DNA of 64,000 nt from Saturnia japonica (taxonomy: Eukaryota > Arthropoda > Insecta > Lepidoptera > Saturniidae): assembly GCA_033032175.1 (NCBI GenBank), contig CM065322.1, positions 6,510,001 through 6,574,000 of the forward strand, read 5' to 3'. Numbering within the stretch: the first letter of the stretch is position 1; every line of letters starts with the position of its first letter. The notes under the pieces are model-generated. The model saw only the letters and a list, made by a program, of their open reading frames with translations, did not search any database and was not told the origin of the DNA. Both the position numbers and the translations under genes were made by a program. Of the stretch, positions 1 through 11,960 are shown piece by piece.

Positions 1-56
1 ATATGTTTATTTAGCCAATTACCCAAACAATTTCACATTGTGTAAAACTATAACAT
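1..56. other. Window edge, nothing recognised
   Basis: AT-rich DNA with no gene, motif or repeat that I can name. Confidence 0.5.
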
Positions 57-420
57 GGTGATAGAATATTTTCTAATGATACCTGATTAGGCTACCATAC
101 TCAAGATGAAAATCTGTCGCCAAGCACCTACACGTCCCCTATGCTTATCTGCTCTTTTTTTTCTCTCTCACTATACAGTTAGCCTTATTAGGGGACCTAA
201 AGATTTATAAGACTTTTACAGCTTCAGCGAGCTTGACTATTTGTTCAATCCACCATCGGTAACATATTATAGTAGAAGGCTTTTTTTGCTAATTTTTTAA
301 ATCAAACCTTAATTTTTCGTCAGCTGAACTTAATTGAAACCCAGTCCCCCGCTATGCTTAGCGTGTTACCGTCTTGGATCAGATCGTCACTTAATATCTG
401 GTTAGATTTTATTTAAACGC
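57..420 (+). repeat. SINE family 1 body fragment, split by an insertion
   Basis: Two blocks (57-146 and about 345-415) match the body of the tRNA-derived SINE seen complete at 8735, 30285 and 33994. Shared words include gatgaaaatct, gccaagcacct, atgcttagcgtg, taccgtcttgg and atcgtcactta. The tRNA-like head is missing. Between the blocks lie about 200 bases, and ctatgctta occurs on both sides, which suggests a target duplication from a later insertion. Confidence 0.55.
155..240 (-). repeat. Short retroposon family X, remnant
   Basis: On the minus strand this ends in an A-run (T-run at 156-163). It shares cttttacagcttca and a following gcgagc tract with 10944-11050, 57144-57259 and 60908-61018. 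It sits in the SINE fragment at 57-420. Confidence 0.45.
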
Positions 421-782
421 TAAACCTATAAATAATAATATGTAAGCATACAAGTAATGAATCATTCTATATTATTTAAAAAAACCTTTATCAATGGCGG
501 TTTTTCTCGATTGCACGAAAGTTTTGGAGCCAGTGTTAGCTTTGACGTTGAAAATGCCTTCTCAGGGATTAAACACCAAAACTGTTAAAATCTACAAATT
601 TGAATATCCATTTATGTATATATTTAGAGTACATACATCTATTGCGTGATATTTCATCATTGTACGTTCTAGTGACGTTACAGTAACTATACTGAATATG
701 TGACGTCATTATCACTATGTAAAAGTCAAACAAGGTTTTGAGAAGAATTTCACGCACGATACTTTGGATAATTCTTTTTTGT
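421..782. other. AT-rich non-coding DNA
   Basis: No gene or named repeat. The minus-strand frame of 129 codons over 569-958 has biased, low-complexity composition and partly overlaps a repeat, so it is treated as chance. TGACGTCA at 701-708 is a perfect CRE-like palindrome, but about one is expected in a window of this size. Confidence 0.5.
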
Positions 783-918
783 TGGATAGGGGATACCTCA
801 AGGGTGGACCAACTTTTAACTTCATTGGCATTAGATTTTAACTTCGAAGAGACACAAGGGAACTCTTCAAAATCATTGACGCTGGTTTTCTTTTTTTTTT
901 TAAATTGTCTTGTTAAGC
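783..918 (+). repeat. Interspersed repeat family U, copy 1
   Basis: Shares gatacctcaagggtgg, cttcgaaga, gggaactcttcaaa, ggttttcttt and aaattgtcttgt with 52181-52315, and in reverse with 9853-9975 and 12826-12925. Class uncertain. Confidence 0.6.
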
Positions 919-3900
919 TGTTATTTTTTTGTGAAGTTGACTGATTGATTTTTTGCAATTTTTTATTATTATCATTAGTAATATAATAATTTAGTTAATA
1001 AATTGTCTTGTCATATTTGGAAATGTGTTTTATTAATCACGAATAAATTATTAAATGTATATTTCTAAACTAAAATTAAAGGGATAGTTAATAAACACAT
1101 AGTAGTATACTATAACAATAAAAAACCATTTGTTAGTAATTAAAAGTCTTTTGAACTTGGAACCAATCAAACGATAGCAAACAAATATACATTATATTAT
1201 AAAACTCAAAGTCACTCTGTCTGTCGGTCCGTGTAAAATATATTTACAGCTGTCAATAGATATTTGTAGAACATTTTAACCTAAAATATAGTATAGCGAT
1301 ACCTACGTCACAAAGTAGGTATTTAAAATAATATTTGACAAAACTGTCTAATATATATTTAAACGAGATGTTAGCCGTTTCGCAATTCGGCGCCATGGCG
1401 TCGTGACGTATGTGCCAAATACGGTATACATGTTAATAAAATGTTTAAATACAATGAAATGTAAATTTAAACGATATTTAATTTGAGGTTTCTGCTTTTA
1501 TTTCAACTCTAATATATTATTCCCTATTTTTATAATTTAAATCACAGATTTAAGAAAAAGCCAGGTGGAGCCGGTCAGAACAAGAAAATGTCCGAAAAAT
1601 ATTCAATTGTGTCAATTTTGAAAGGATATTACATGCAATTTCAGCTTTTGTGTGCTTTACTATTTTTTAAAGAATATGCTGTCTTGTGTGCCATTACATT
1701 ATTTTTTTTATTTAACCAAAAAGGCAACGCGGTTTATCGTTTTATTGGTAATAAATCATATTTAAATAATATTTTCCGTGTTATTTTGTTATTGAAAACA
1801 AAATTACAAAAATTTTGCTAGGTTACAATGAAATATTTTATCAATATGTTACCCTCTTGGTAATATTTTTTTATGTGATAGTTTGTTTGATAACGATCAG
1901 CAAACACTGAAATATAGCGATATGGATTCAACGTAAACATTATAGAGGACCCTAAGCAATTTAGTGTTTCAGGTTAAAATCTAAAATCCAAGATGGCCAC
2001 CAAAAATTTCAAATGATTACGACATTGTAATTATTAGGGACAGGTAATAGTAAGTTAAAACAAAAGACGTAAAGATAACAAAGAAAAAAAAAACAAGATA
2101 TATATATATACACGTTTAGTTGAATATTGGTCTGTAAAGGTCCTTGACGCCCTTTACTTCAAGTAAAAAAGCAGTTATTTAATGACGGATGATGAGTTAA
2201 CGACTACACTGCTAGAGTGGTAAGAAAACAATAAAACTTATTTTAACTGCCCTGGCAACATTATTCACACGATCGCACCTGTTGGTTTGGTTGTCAAGGA
2301 TACAGAGCTAAATCCATGTCCCACATTTGTTGTTTTGAAGGCTCCATCTGTCTTTTTCTTAAATCTGTGATTCCAATTTTTATAGTACCTATAGACTGAT
2401 AACGGAACATACATTATTTTCGTTTTAATATGGTAAACTAGCTGGCCTCGCAAATTGTTCTGCCCTTTTCATTATTCAATTACTCAAACACAACGCCGCC
2501 TATCGCGTTCAGATTTAGCATAAAAACTTTCTCCATGAAAAACACTTTGATCTACCGATTTTCTTGGTGATCAGTCAAACACTGTTTACCAATTTTATAA
2601 CATACCAACGTCCATTTTTATATACAGAGAACAGAAAAAAAATAAATATTTTCTATCTATGTTGATACAGATATAATTATGAATCTCGTACGAATATGGG
2701 GTGATTAACAATATGCTTCAAAACTCTGCTACGAGAGCATTTCTTTGGTATAAATTTATTTCTAAGCAAACAAAATGTATTTTAACCCTTATGAGATGAA
2801 TATTATGTTAAATGAACTGAATATATTTATTACCTTTAAGAAAATAATAATAGTTTCGATAAAGTTCAGATTTGTTATTGATGATAGTTATGATTTAGTA
2901 AGCAATGGAAATTGGAAAAAAAAACCTAAGTATAACAGTTTTCTAAAACTTTTATTGTTTAAAAAATTGATTTGCATTACGTCTACATTGTAAGAAAATG
3001 TTGTGTTCTCCCATAATAAGAAAACAAATCAACATTAAAACAATGCCCATGCCCTAAACGATGTTCCGAGCATAACTCAAATTACTGTTAAATTTTTTTT
3101 GTTCTCGACAAACTATTCAAAATAACGAAACATGCGTAAAGACCCATTACAGAATTACCCGTAAGTGTACACTGCTAGCAAAGTCAGTTGAATTGTCCTT
3201 TTACCCGTGAATAATTTTGTGAAGATAAACTTTATTACGTTTAAATACATATTTGTCCAAATTTGTTGTTTATAATGTCATAATGTGTATTGATATATTA
3301 TAGTTATAAAAAAATAGAAAATTAGCTGGGACAGGCTTCCGTTGTTCTGGCCATAATCGGTTATTACACGGCAGGTTGATCGCATCCGATTTTAATAACC
3401 ACTTTACCGGTAGTCAATGGCTCGAGTACAGCGCCATCTATCGGGTTCTAACATAGCTACGAACCATCGTCCCGTTAAAACAAATATATTACGTAATTAT
3501 GAGCTCAATCGGTAAAATCATTCAGATCTTACACGACACTAACAGGCACATATAATTTTTTTTAAATAAATAAGGTTTTGAATAATTTTTGTTACCTATT
3601 TTGTACTTAACCTAATAAGTTTTGATAAGGTTGATTAACTATCAAAACATTATGTACTTTTGAATATTTATGAATTATCAATACAAGAAATATAGTAACT
3701 CATAAATGCAGTCAACTTCTAAAAGATGTTTCGTTTAAATTTAATTAACAGAATGTTTCGTCATCAGTGTACGTCGATATGCCGCTTTCGTTTAGTTTAA
3801 TACAGGATAAATAAAGAAAGATGAATTTACTTTTATTGCTACAAATGGATAAAAATCAACTAAGTATTTACACTGGAACTGTAAATTATATTCGACGTCT

Positions 3901-3980
3901 CGTCCATTATTGAAATTAACACCGATAACTATGTAGAAGAAGAACGAAATATTCCAAATAATAGGTATTACTGGCGAATA
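919..3980. other. AT-rich non-coding DNA with minor repeats
   Basis: A remnant around 1195-1330 has the cactctgtctgtcggtccgtg motif common at ends of short lepidopteran repeats. A TA tract lies at 2099-2111. A block at 3330-3480 is less AT-rich (gcgccatctatcggg) without recognised function. Short frames at 1588-1821, 2265-2453 and 2775-2993 show no domain and are treated as chance. Confidence 0.5.
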
Positions 3981-3982
3981 TA

Positions 3983-5407
3983 TTAGGTCCTTACATATGA
4001 ATGTGGGCTTTCTACTCAGAGATAAAATAAAGATGCCTTTAAGCCTTAAAATATTTATTACTTAAAAACAACAACATAATATGTCCTACGTTCTAATCGT
4101 CTTGTGCGCCATCTTAGATTTCATTTATCCGTCACTCTCATTCATCCACTCCTTTCATTCCGTCTTACGTTCCATTTCCCACATGAAATTACTGTTTTAT
4201 ACGGGAAAAGTAAAACAATTTAAAAAAATCAAATTATACATTTAATTAATCAAAGTGTGTACCATTATTATCTATTCACTTTTGCCTTTTTATAGGTACT
4301 TCATTGATTCCATTGTTGAAATAATTTTGGGAGCGAGAATCAATAAAATCTTTGAAGGCGGTTTGGACAGCATCATCGGAATTGAATTTTTTTCCTTGCA
4401 ATAAGTTGTCCAAATTCCGAAAAAGTGGTAATCTGTTGGGGCAAGGTCCGAGGAGTATGGTGGGTGTCAGATACATTCCAACCGAATTCCTCTAATTTAG
4501 TAACCGTCTGTCGTGAAGTATAGGATCTAGCGTTGTTCTGATGCAGCAGTGGTCTAGAGAGATTGACCAGTCTCGGTTGTTTAACGGCTAGCTTTTCCAG
4601 CATGATTTACAATTGATGACAATACAGATCTGCCGTTATCGTCTGCCCTGATCTTAGGAAACCGTAGTATATGACACCAGTACTGGTCCATACCAGTTAT
4701 TGCACTCACCAGTACCTTTTTCTGAGTCAACTTCGCTTGGGACAGGGTTTGGCCAGTTCTCCTGGGTTCAACCACTGTGATGAGCGTTTCCGATTGTCGT
4801 AAAGGATCCATTTTTAGTCACAAGTAACAATACAATTCAAAATTTCCTCGTTATTGTGTTGGTTGAGTAATGTAACGCAGCACTCAGTGCGTGTTTGTTG
4901 GTGTGCTTCAATAAATTCATGCGGTACCCATTTCTCGAGCTTTTTTACTTTTCCAATTTATTTCAAGCAAATTAAAATTGTTTAATCACTCACACTGACG
5001 CTTGCCGCTAACTCTGACGTGTTTGCAAGGGATCCGCTTCCACAATCACCTTTAATTCTTCATTAACAACTAGGGTCTCCGGACGTCCACGGGGTTTGTT
5101 TCGTAGGGCAAAATTTCCGGAGCGAAAACATTAATCCTGCATATGTATTTGTTTTTGCAGTGCTGATACCATGGTTTAACTCATATTCGTAAATAACGCG
5201 ATATTTTAAGCTTTCCATATTGTGAAAACAATTATTAAAAAAAAAAGTCAAATCGTACGAAAACGAATTATCACTAAATTTGAAACAAAAATACACAAGC
5301 CTAAATATGATATAATTTTGAATTTGGAATTCCTAACCAAACGCCAGATATTTGAGATCAAATTGATCAGTTCAATAAAACGCCAATTTCATATGTAAAA
5401 GACCTAA
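3983..5407 (-). mobile_element. mariner-family DNA transposon (cecropia-like), complete ends, inactive
   Basis: The left end reads ttaggtccttacatatgaa, and the right end, reverse-complemented, reads ttaggtcttttacatatgaa. Both termini are flanked by TA (3981-3982 and 5408-5409), the mariner target duplication. The element is 1425 bp, near the usual 1.3 kb. The transposase lies on the minus strand between the repeats and is broken. The subfamily assignment rests on transposase wording (LQGKKF, AFKDFIDSR, DNNG) that resembles cecropia/Hsmar1-type proteins. Confidence 0.9.
4246..5218 (-). pseudogene. mariner transposase pseudogene
   Basis: In several frames this gives a start MESLKYRVI-YE-, a linker with RGRPE and LQTRQS, the first catalytic region VTCD followed at once by a stop where family members have DEKW, LTQKKVLVS, then HQNNARS where the family has HDNARP. 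The second catalytic Asp is therefore Asn. The third region DLAPTDYHFF sits in a different frame from its neighbours. Near the C-terminus the WQKC codon is a stop, followed by IDNNGTHFD. The length matches a family protein of about 345 residues. Multiple stops, frameshifts and a lost catalytic residue show it is dead. It may still be a substrate for a related transposase because both ends remain. Confidence 0.9.
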
Positions 5408-5409
5408 TA

Positions 5410-5873
5410 TTATATTGACACTGGCAAAACTGTTAATGACGATTGAATAAAAAATTGTTTTTATTGGAAAAATAATAAATATGTACCCATTTCCTATCTT
5501 GTTACCTTGCATGGTTTTAAAATAAGCAATCTAATAGCTTATTATTAATATCAGACATAGTTGTTTATGGTATTTTATATTTTTGGTACAAATTTATTTT
5601 GGTTTTGTTATTCAACTTTATATTCATGGTGGAATATTTTATAACTGAAATATTCTTGAACGTTATGTTTCATCAACAAAGATAAATATTTTCACACCAT
5701 GCATGTCGCAAGATTGGAAATCACACAACATAATTGTTGCTTAGAGAATAACAACTCTTACCTAATTTAGTCAGATATTTAAACCTACTAATATATATTT
5801 ATATATTACCAGCGAACTGACCCAGCTTCGCACGGGTACAATTAATCGCTTTATTATTGATAGTTCATAATTT
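5410..5873. other. AT-rich non-coding DNA
   Basis: Nothing coding. cgaactgacccagcttcgcacgggt, as the split words cgaactgacccag and cttcgcacgggt near 5813-5837, resembles the GC-rich 3' ends of short insect Helitrons. Confidence 0.4.
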
Positions 5874-5874
5874 C

Positions 5875-6140
5875 ATAACTGCCTCATTAGTCTAGTGGTC
5901 CTAAACGTGACTGGCTATGCTCGAGGTTCTGGATTCCATTCCCAGGTGGAGCAAAGTGTTATTGTGATATTCTATGAAATTCTCAGTATCAGCTCGGAGT
6001 TTGCCTTTGTGCCTGATTAATGGCAATAGGCTCGCCCCCTATTATATGGGATCTAAAACGTACCCGCGCGAACTGTGGGTGAAAATTATTAAATTTCTGC
6101 CTAACCCATCGGAGATACAAGCGTAATGGTATGTTATGTA
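5875..6140 (+). repeat. tRNA-derived SINE, family 2
   Basis: The head has a pol III A-box-like ttagtctagtggtccta (5887-5903) and a B-box-like gaggttctggattcc (5931-5945). The body continues with attctcagtatcagctcgga, ctgattaatggcaata, gaactgtgggtg and gcctaacccatcgg. An opposite-strand copy is at 38555-38785 and a tail piece at 53385-53450. Divergence is high, so transcription is unlikely. Confidence 0.7.
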
Positions 6141-6159
6141 ATTTCATTGTTACGAAAAG

Positions 6160-6660
6160 TGCGCTTCGCTCACGACGCGCTATTTATCATAAGTGTGGAG
6201 TGCCGGCCAACCGAACGCGATCGTTTTGCTGAGAGGGGTTTCTATGGCCGCGCGTAATTTTGAATTCCTTATTTTTTTTACGATATTTGTTTAAATGGAA
6301 TACTGTAAAGGACAATTTTAATCTACATTAAATGCACAAGTTAATTAACAAATTTACCTGGTTAAAAATTAATACTGAATTGAAGAAAATAACTTCGCAA
6401 ATAACATAATATTTTTCATATTTATCTTAAAGATAAAAATGGTTACTGTGAGTCAACCTTAGGAGATAGATATATGCCATTACAGACTATGCTATAGGCT
6501 ATTTGAAGAACTACTATTCTTTACGACATCATTTTTTTGTAAAACATATGGTTTAGTAAGCGTAAGCCATGTAAGCGCCCGAAAATCACTGCTTAATTAC
6601 AAATCATTGAATTTTCTCTATTATACAAAAACATTACGCGTTAAACCTAAACGCGTTACT
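6160..6660 (+). repeat. Interspersed repeat family W, copy 1
   Basis: Matches 62735-63110 in order: gctcacgac, gcgcgtaattttgaat, a spacer, then aaatggttactgtg and actattct. It also shares agcgtaagccat with repeat family Z. Possibly Helitron-derived. Confidence 0.5.
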
Positions 6661-6784
6661 ATAAGCCAATATCGTTTCAAATAGTTTTCGTTGGCCTATT
6701 TACTTAAATGTTAATAGGTACTGAAAATATTAATAAATTAAATATTATTTTCGCTGATAAAGAAGTTTAGATCGTTGTTTTTTT

Positions 6785-6995
6785 AACTAAAATAACTGTA
6801 CATCGCCTAGTAGTAAGTACAGTACAGTCCAGAAACAACGGCGTCCACCGATGACAGAAATTTCGTCGGCTGCCGGTATGCTGAGTTATCACGATGTCTA
6901 GCCGTGCTGCTGAAATACTCTTCATACTTCGTTTGAAGGACCTAATATTATAGAGAGGAAACACGTTGGCTGAGAGATTATTCCACATCAATATG
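6785..6995 (+). repeat. Interspersed repeat family V, copy 1
   Basis: Contains agtaagtacagtacagtcca, followed by a tcgtcggctgccg block as in copies at 31465, 51365 and 61430, and gtttgaaggacc as in 22468. Family V has at least ten copies here, class unknown. Confidence 0.55.
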
Positions 6996-8734
6996 ATACG
7001 GCTAAGGTAAGAATTTGCAAACTTTTTAATTCGTGCGCTGATGGGCGATACTGTTGATCATTCCGCATGGTCCTGTAGTAGAAGGGAGATAATTGGACAA
7101 GATCAAATAATTCTTCCGAACATTAACCATGATACAGACGATGAAACACGCTTAGCGAAGCAATGTCTCTTCGCAGCTGAAGCGGTTCTAAATTCTTAAT
7201 GACGTTTTTTTTCCAATCGCGTCATATTGATCACTCTGACATTCCATAACTCCGTCCTATCGAAAGTTCGATCCCGTTACCGGTTGCATCACAACACTAT
7301 CAATCATGAACTATTGATACAAAAGTGTACAATCAGATGTCATGCGGTACATTTAATCCGCGCACGTGGACACCCGGCGATGTATCGGTTGATAGGCGCT
7401 CGAATAAGCCGATCAGTAAGCGCAGGTTTGTTTGCTCACAAGTGTACAACCGAGAAATCATTCAAAACTTATTGAAGTTTTCTTCTTTTGGCGCGTTTTG
7501 TAGAGGACAAAATTGAGAGCCCGCGCTCGCGTGCATCATGTCACGGAACTGCGAAATTATAAAGTTAGCCAGCAATGATAATATTAAGAATTAATTTCCC
7601 TGACTTTTTGTTAATTGTGTTAATTTTTTTTGCGTTATATTTTAATTTATTTAAAATAACCGTTGTATTATTTTTGTGCAACAGAAAAAGTTTGTTAAAT
7701 GATACCTGATTATAAATGTTGGCTAACTTCATCATGTTGCTGACACGTGGGATAAATTTTTTGGAATTATTTTTTGTGTTATTACACCAAACAAATATAA
7801 CTTCTTTCGTGTGCGTACATAATTATTATTTATTCATCCCTAGATTTATACCCTAAGGTGTTAATTTGTGATGTATACTAATGAAGCGAATATTTAATAT
7901 TATTTATTAAAAATAATATTTCATAATTTAGTGAATATATAATAAATCTGTTACGAGTCGTAGCTTACGACAAAGTTGAGAGTTTATAAAACTCATTAGT
8001 AGACATTTTTTCGAGGACAAACCCGTATTATGAATTGCTTAAAAGATGCATACATTAATTTATAGATGATAGTAGTTAAAATTTTGAGTAGCTAATCAGG
8101 TTGGTAATGTATAATTTAAAAATTACGTGAATTGTAAAAATCACCAATTTATTTTCATTCAATATCCTATATTGATTTTTTTCAGAAAAAAAGGCATTTG
8201 CTGGAATATTACTCGTTACTACTATTGACATATCAAATATGTAGTTTGATTTCCCGTTCATGTAAGAGATTTAAAAAAGAAGGTAAAAATATACATAAAT
8301 TAACCTATTTCAGAAGTTATGATATCATTTAGTGACTAGTAATAAAATATAATTTTCTGAAGCGGGACCGAAAACATTTATGCTCGAAACTGTACATGAC
8401 TCAAAATCCAGCATCACTGACACGCGAGACATCTTTGACATTTAGTTGACAGTCGGATACAACAGAACCAAGTGTTTTGACACAATCATATGTTAATGAA
8501 CCCGCCCGGTCTAATTAAACCTTTGTAAAGCTAAACTCATTGCGTATAACGATACGCTCCATCAACATTAATTAGATGAACACTGTCTTAATATACTATT
8601 AATATGACTTTATGTGATGTAAAGATTATTGTTTTACGGTTTAATATTAATAAGTTATCGAAAATAATAATCGAACGTCTGATAACAAAAACGTTTCATT
8701 GCTTCAGTGATGGTGATATTATCAGTCTTGAAGG
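6996..8734. other. Non-coding DNA, GC-richer around 7340-7550
   Basis: No recognised repeat. 7340-7550 is richer in GC and CpG and carries two overlapping short frames (7227-7475 and 7325-7516) with no family resemblance. It could be an old repeat or a conserved non-coding element. Confidence 0.4.
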
Positions 8735-9062
8735 AATGATGGCTCAGTGATAGCGTGTACGGATACGGCGTTGATGGATATGGGTTCGAAAATATTGTGA
8801 TTAAACCATAGTATGGTGGTATTTATTTTTACATTTTTATATATTTATTTTTTTAGTTATATTTTCTAATGTGCACCAGACTAGATACCACCGTTAAGAT
8901 GAAAATCTAACGCCAAGCACCTATAGATGTCCGGCGGTCACACTTGAGAGTCAGTTCCTCCACTAGGCTTACAGTTTTACCATTTTGGGCTACATCGTCA
9001 TTTAAAACCAGGTGAAATTGTGGTCAAACGGTAAAACCATATAAAGAATTTAAAAAAAAAAT
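8735..9062 (+). repeat. tRNA-derived SINE, family 1, full-length copy
   Basis: The head tggctcagtgatagcg (8740-8755) resembles a tRNA A box and gggttcgaaaa (8782-8792) a B box. A body with gccaagcaccta, aggcttac, accattttgggc and catcgtcattt follows, ending in a poly-A run at about 9050-9061. Copies at 30285 and 33994 and partial copies at 57 and 11822 support a family of about 320 bp. The structure means pol III transcription and mobilisation by a LINE (family knowledge). Confidence 0.8.
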
Positions 9063-9224
9063 CATATGTATATGTATATTAAGACCTTGATAAGTTACAT
9101 TTATATAAAGAGAATGCATGATTTTCAAAATGACTTATAATAAAAGTATTCTTTTGCCGACCTTAGATCCCAGTAAATTTTGTATCAACTTTTTTTATAC
9201 AACTAAATGAAAAATAAGCGTTGC

Positions 9225-9470
9225 GTTCACTTGATGGTTAGCGTTGCCTATAGAAGACTGTAGAACAAGAAGTATCACTAGCATGTTGCTGACTTTGAAT
9301 CCCTTTCTCGAAGGAGCTCTGGAAACCCTACTCGCCGTAGAAACACAACACAAGGTTATTTAGCTACGAACTTATGTAGGGGCGGAGGTATTTCACCATT
9401 CGAACTGAACCAAGTAGAGAGAAAGCTCCAAAGAGATTTCCATGACTCCAAAGAGATAACTGTGACTAAC
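9225..9470 (-). repeat. Interspersed repeat family S, copy 1
   Basis: The reverse complement matches 15485-15665: aatggtg-aatacctcc, aataacct-gtgttgt, cg-gagtagggt, tccagagctc. It is a common kind of lepidopteran dispersed repeat; I cannot assign the class. Confidence 0.6.
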
Positions 9471-9668
9471 TAACCATAGAACTACATAATTTACCTCTAT
9501 TTATACTTCTTCTCGTATCTCGAATCATAACAGGTTTTCTCCTCTTGAAGACTTAGTTGGAACGCCTCCTGAGCCGGTATAATTTACCAACCATACATAC
9601 ACACACCTGTTGATGGTAAAAATAACGATATTTTTGATATTCCAATTTTAATAAAAATATTACTTATT

Positions 9669-10110
9669 TTATAACAACGAAATGCTAGAACATCGCCTAA
9701 TATACAATGAATTGTCGTCACTAAATAAATGATATTTTTGGGATTGAGATTTAAAGTATAGTGAATAGCTATCTATATCTAGAGTTGAAATAATGTTTTG
9801 ATATTGTAAATTAAATGCAGGTGGGCTCCCGGTAATAGTGAATACAATTTTTAACAAAAAATTATTCAATGATTTTGAAGAGTTCACTGTTTATCTTCGA
9901 AGTTGGCGGTCCGATGCCAATGAAATTAAAATGGAACCACCTTTAATGTATCCCCTATCCATCAAAAAAGAATCATCCAAATGGGTTAAGAGGTTATAGC
10001 TGCACATCCTTAAAAAAATATACATTTGAATTGAGTAACTCGCGTCTTTTTTTGAAGTCGCTTAAAAAACGGACGAAGTACTTTAAGTACCTAATAAAAT
10101 GCGTCAACCC
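9669..10110 (-). repeat. Interspersed repeat family U, copy 2
   Basis: In reverse it shares gaagagttc, tatcttcgaagtt, ccaatgaaatt, ttgaattgagtaact and the ttttttgaagtcgctt end that corresponds to aaccgacttcaaaaaa at 52060. The 72-codon minus-strand frames at 9669-9887 and 9994-10212 fall mostly inside it. Confidence 0.5.
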
Positions 10111-10212
10111 ACAATGGTATATCCCAAATGAGTGTATGAAAGTTTTGGTTTGCATCCATACACCCTGATCTATTGCTCTGTACAGTCGTGTCCTTGGATG
10201 CTTAGCATGCAT

Positions 10213-10639
10213 AGAATTCTTTAGAGTATTTTAGTACTCCCTAGGGAAAACACTATTCTTCACCACCCTTACATTCCGACAATCTGATTATAATTAAATA
10301 ATTACAAGCTGATTATATTATTTGAAATGTAACTTATCAAACACCTAATATACATTTAGTTTAAAATTTTTAAGTTACAGGATATAAAATATTAATAACT
10401 TATAACGTACACATAATAGATGCCGATAACCTAATTTATATGATATACGAACAGCAAAGAAACATTTAAAACCATGTACACATAATTTATGCTTTTACTG
10501 TTCTTTAGACCGGAGTAGCTTTTAAACCTTGACTTACTTCATCGATCAGTTATTATTATTGATTTCATTTCTAGATCTTTATACCGTTCTGCTAAATTGT
10601 TATATTTGAAATCATTAACATATAATATTAATGTATTAT
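10213..10639. other. AT-rich non-coding DNA
   Basis: Nothing recognised. Confidence 0.5.
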
Positions 10640-10892
10640 TTGAGCGTGCTAACCTCTGGAACTATGTATGTATTAATCAGATCTGAAAAATTCTTTATTA
10701 TTTGTATGACTTCACGCCACGGTCCGAGCAGAGATGTAACCAACCAAGAACGTCAAGCAACCTGGAAAGGTATATGCAAGTACGGGAAGAGAGAGCAACG
10801 ATAGGCTACAGGGGTCTGTCTTAGTCTGCAGCGGCGTGGTGGGGAGTTGGTACGATAAATTTAACAAGGGTGGAACCTTGGGGCCTAGCTAG
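10640..10892 (+). mobile_element. Non-autonomous Helitron, group H, copy 1
   Basis: The 5' part has gagcgtgctaacctctggaa. The middle has acgtcaagcaacctgg, aagtacgggaag and acgataggctaca, and the 3' end is cctagCTAG followed by T. Group H copies here end in a GC-rich tract then CTAG|T, the CTRR end of Helitrons, without target duplication. Confidence 0.7.
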
Positions 10893-10943
10893 TTACATTA
10901 TAATTTCATATAATAATACCAGCGTCTAAATGTAACAGTGGCG

Positions 10944-11050
10944 TGTTTTTTTTTATAACTTACTGTACTGTTAGCCATAAGGACCCTGGAGCCTTAGACG
11001 GCTTTTACAGCTTCACCGTGACTTGGGGTCGAGCGCTTAAGGCACTCAAA
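10944..11050 (-). repeat. Short retroposon family X, copy 2
   Basis: On the minus strand: ttgagtgccttaagcgctcg, a caagtcacggtgaagctgt tract, taaggctccagggtcc and an A-run at the 3' end (T-run at 10947-10955). Related to 57144-57259, which has a clear target duplication. Confidence 0.65.
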
Positions 11051-11821
11051 ATTCTGTGTTAATGCTTCCCGAGGAAGGGTACGAACTTAATCACCACACC
11101 AGTTAGTAGCTATTTTAAATGACGAGAAATTTCTACAATTTTTCTTAAGCGTCCAGGATTTTATCACGATGTTTTCATTCACCGTCAGCCAATAGCATCA
11201 CGAATTAAATTGATAGCAAAAAATGTGAAGTGTGAACGAATTACGGAATTATATACAATCGAGTTTTTTACCGGTTCTTTTCGATGTATCGGATGTTTTC
11301 CGAACCGTTAGTAGTATTTTAACTTTCATAAGTGGTGCCATCTTAGGGCCTAAATTGAATAAAGTCATTTTGATTTTGAATCCTTACAAAGAATTCAAAG
11401 ATATTGAACGCATTTAACTTAACATTTATTTAACGGGTTATGATAAAACTTTTGTTTTAAATGTTCCTTATGATTCCAAACATGCTACAAGCTATGATAG
11501 ACTATTCAGTTTTCTTAGCGTATGGTACCAGCTGGCCTTCATATGATTGCGATTATTATACTGTGAAATATTTGAAACGGTCATGGAAGTATATTTTCAG
11601 TGACTATTCTTATTTAGTTTGAAAAATATTATACTTGTTTAATAATTATTTTTGATTTAGTCCGAAATAAGTGTATGTAGAAATAAAATGAAAAGTATGC
11701 TACAATAATTAGTTTAAGCAACGAACATGCTATATTTGTAGCTATATTACACAGAATATGATAATATGATGGCAAAAGCCTCTAAAATATATCTTTTAAA
11801 ATATGCCACGTTGAAGTTCGT
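11051..11821. other. AT-rich non-coding DNA
   Basis: No gene or named repeat; the frame at 11232-11417 has no recognisable domain. Confidence 0.5.
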
Positions 11822-11960
11822 ATCAGTGATGGCTGAGTGGCAGTACGCTCGGTTACATAAGAGGACGTGGGTTCGTCGGGTCGGTATCTTTTGGGTAGAA
11901 AACATTTCGTGATGAAACTTTATCATGGTGCATTTCTAATGTTCTTATGTCTAACAAACA
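11822..11960 (+). repeat. SINE family 1, head-only copy
   Basis: gtgatggctgagtggcag corresponds to the A-box region, gtgggttcgtcgg to the B box, then a tcgtgatgaaac/tcatggtg stretch parallels the 30285 copy. The rest is lost. Confidence 0.55.

Noticed and set aside
701..708. CRE-like palindrome TGACGTCA
   Set aside because: A single 8-base site is expected about once by chance in 64 kb, and no promoter is evident nearby.
569..958. 129-codon minus-strand frame, the longest outside the retrotransposons
   Set aside because: Composition is biased by AT-rich DNA and a homopolymer, and it overlaps repeat family U. No domain or splice signals.
5875..5960. Possible tRNA gene
   Set aside because: A- and B-box-like words exist, but acceptor and anticodon stems do not pair, and copies elsewhere show it is a SINE head.
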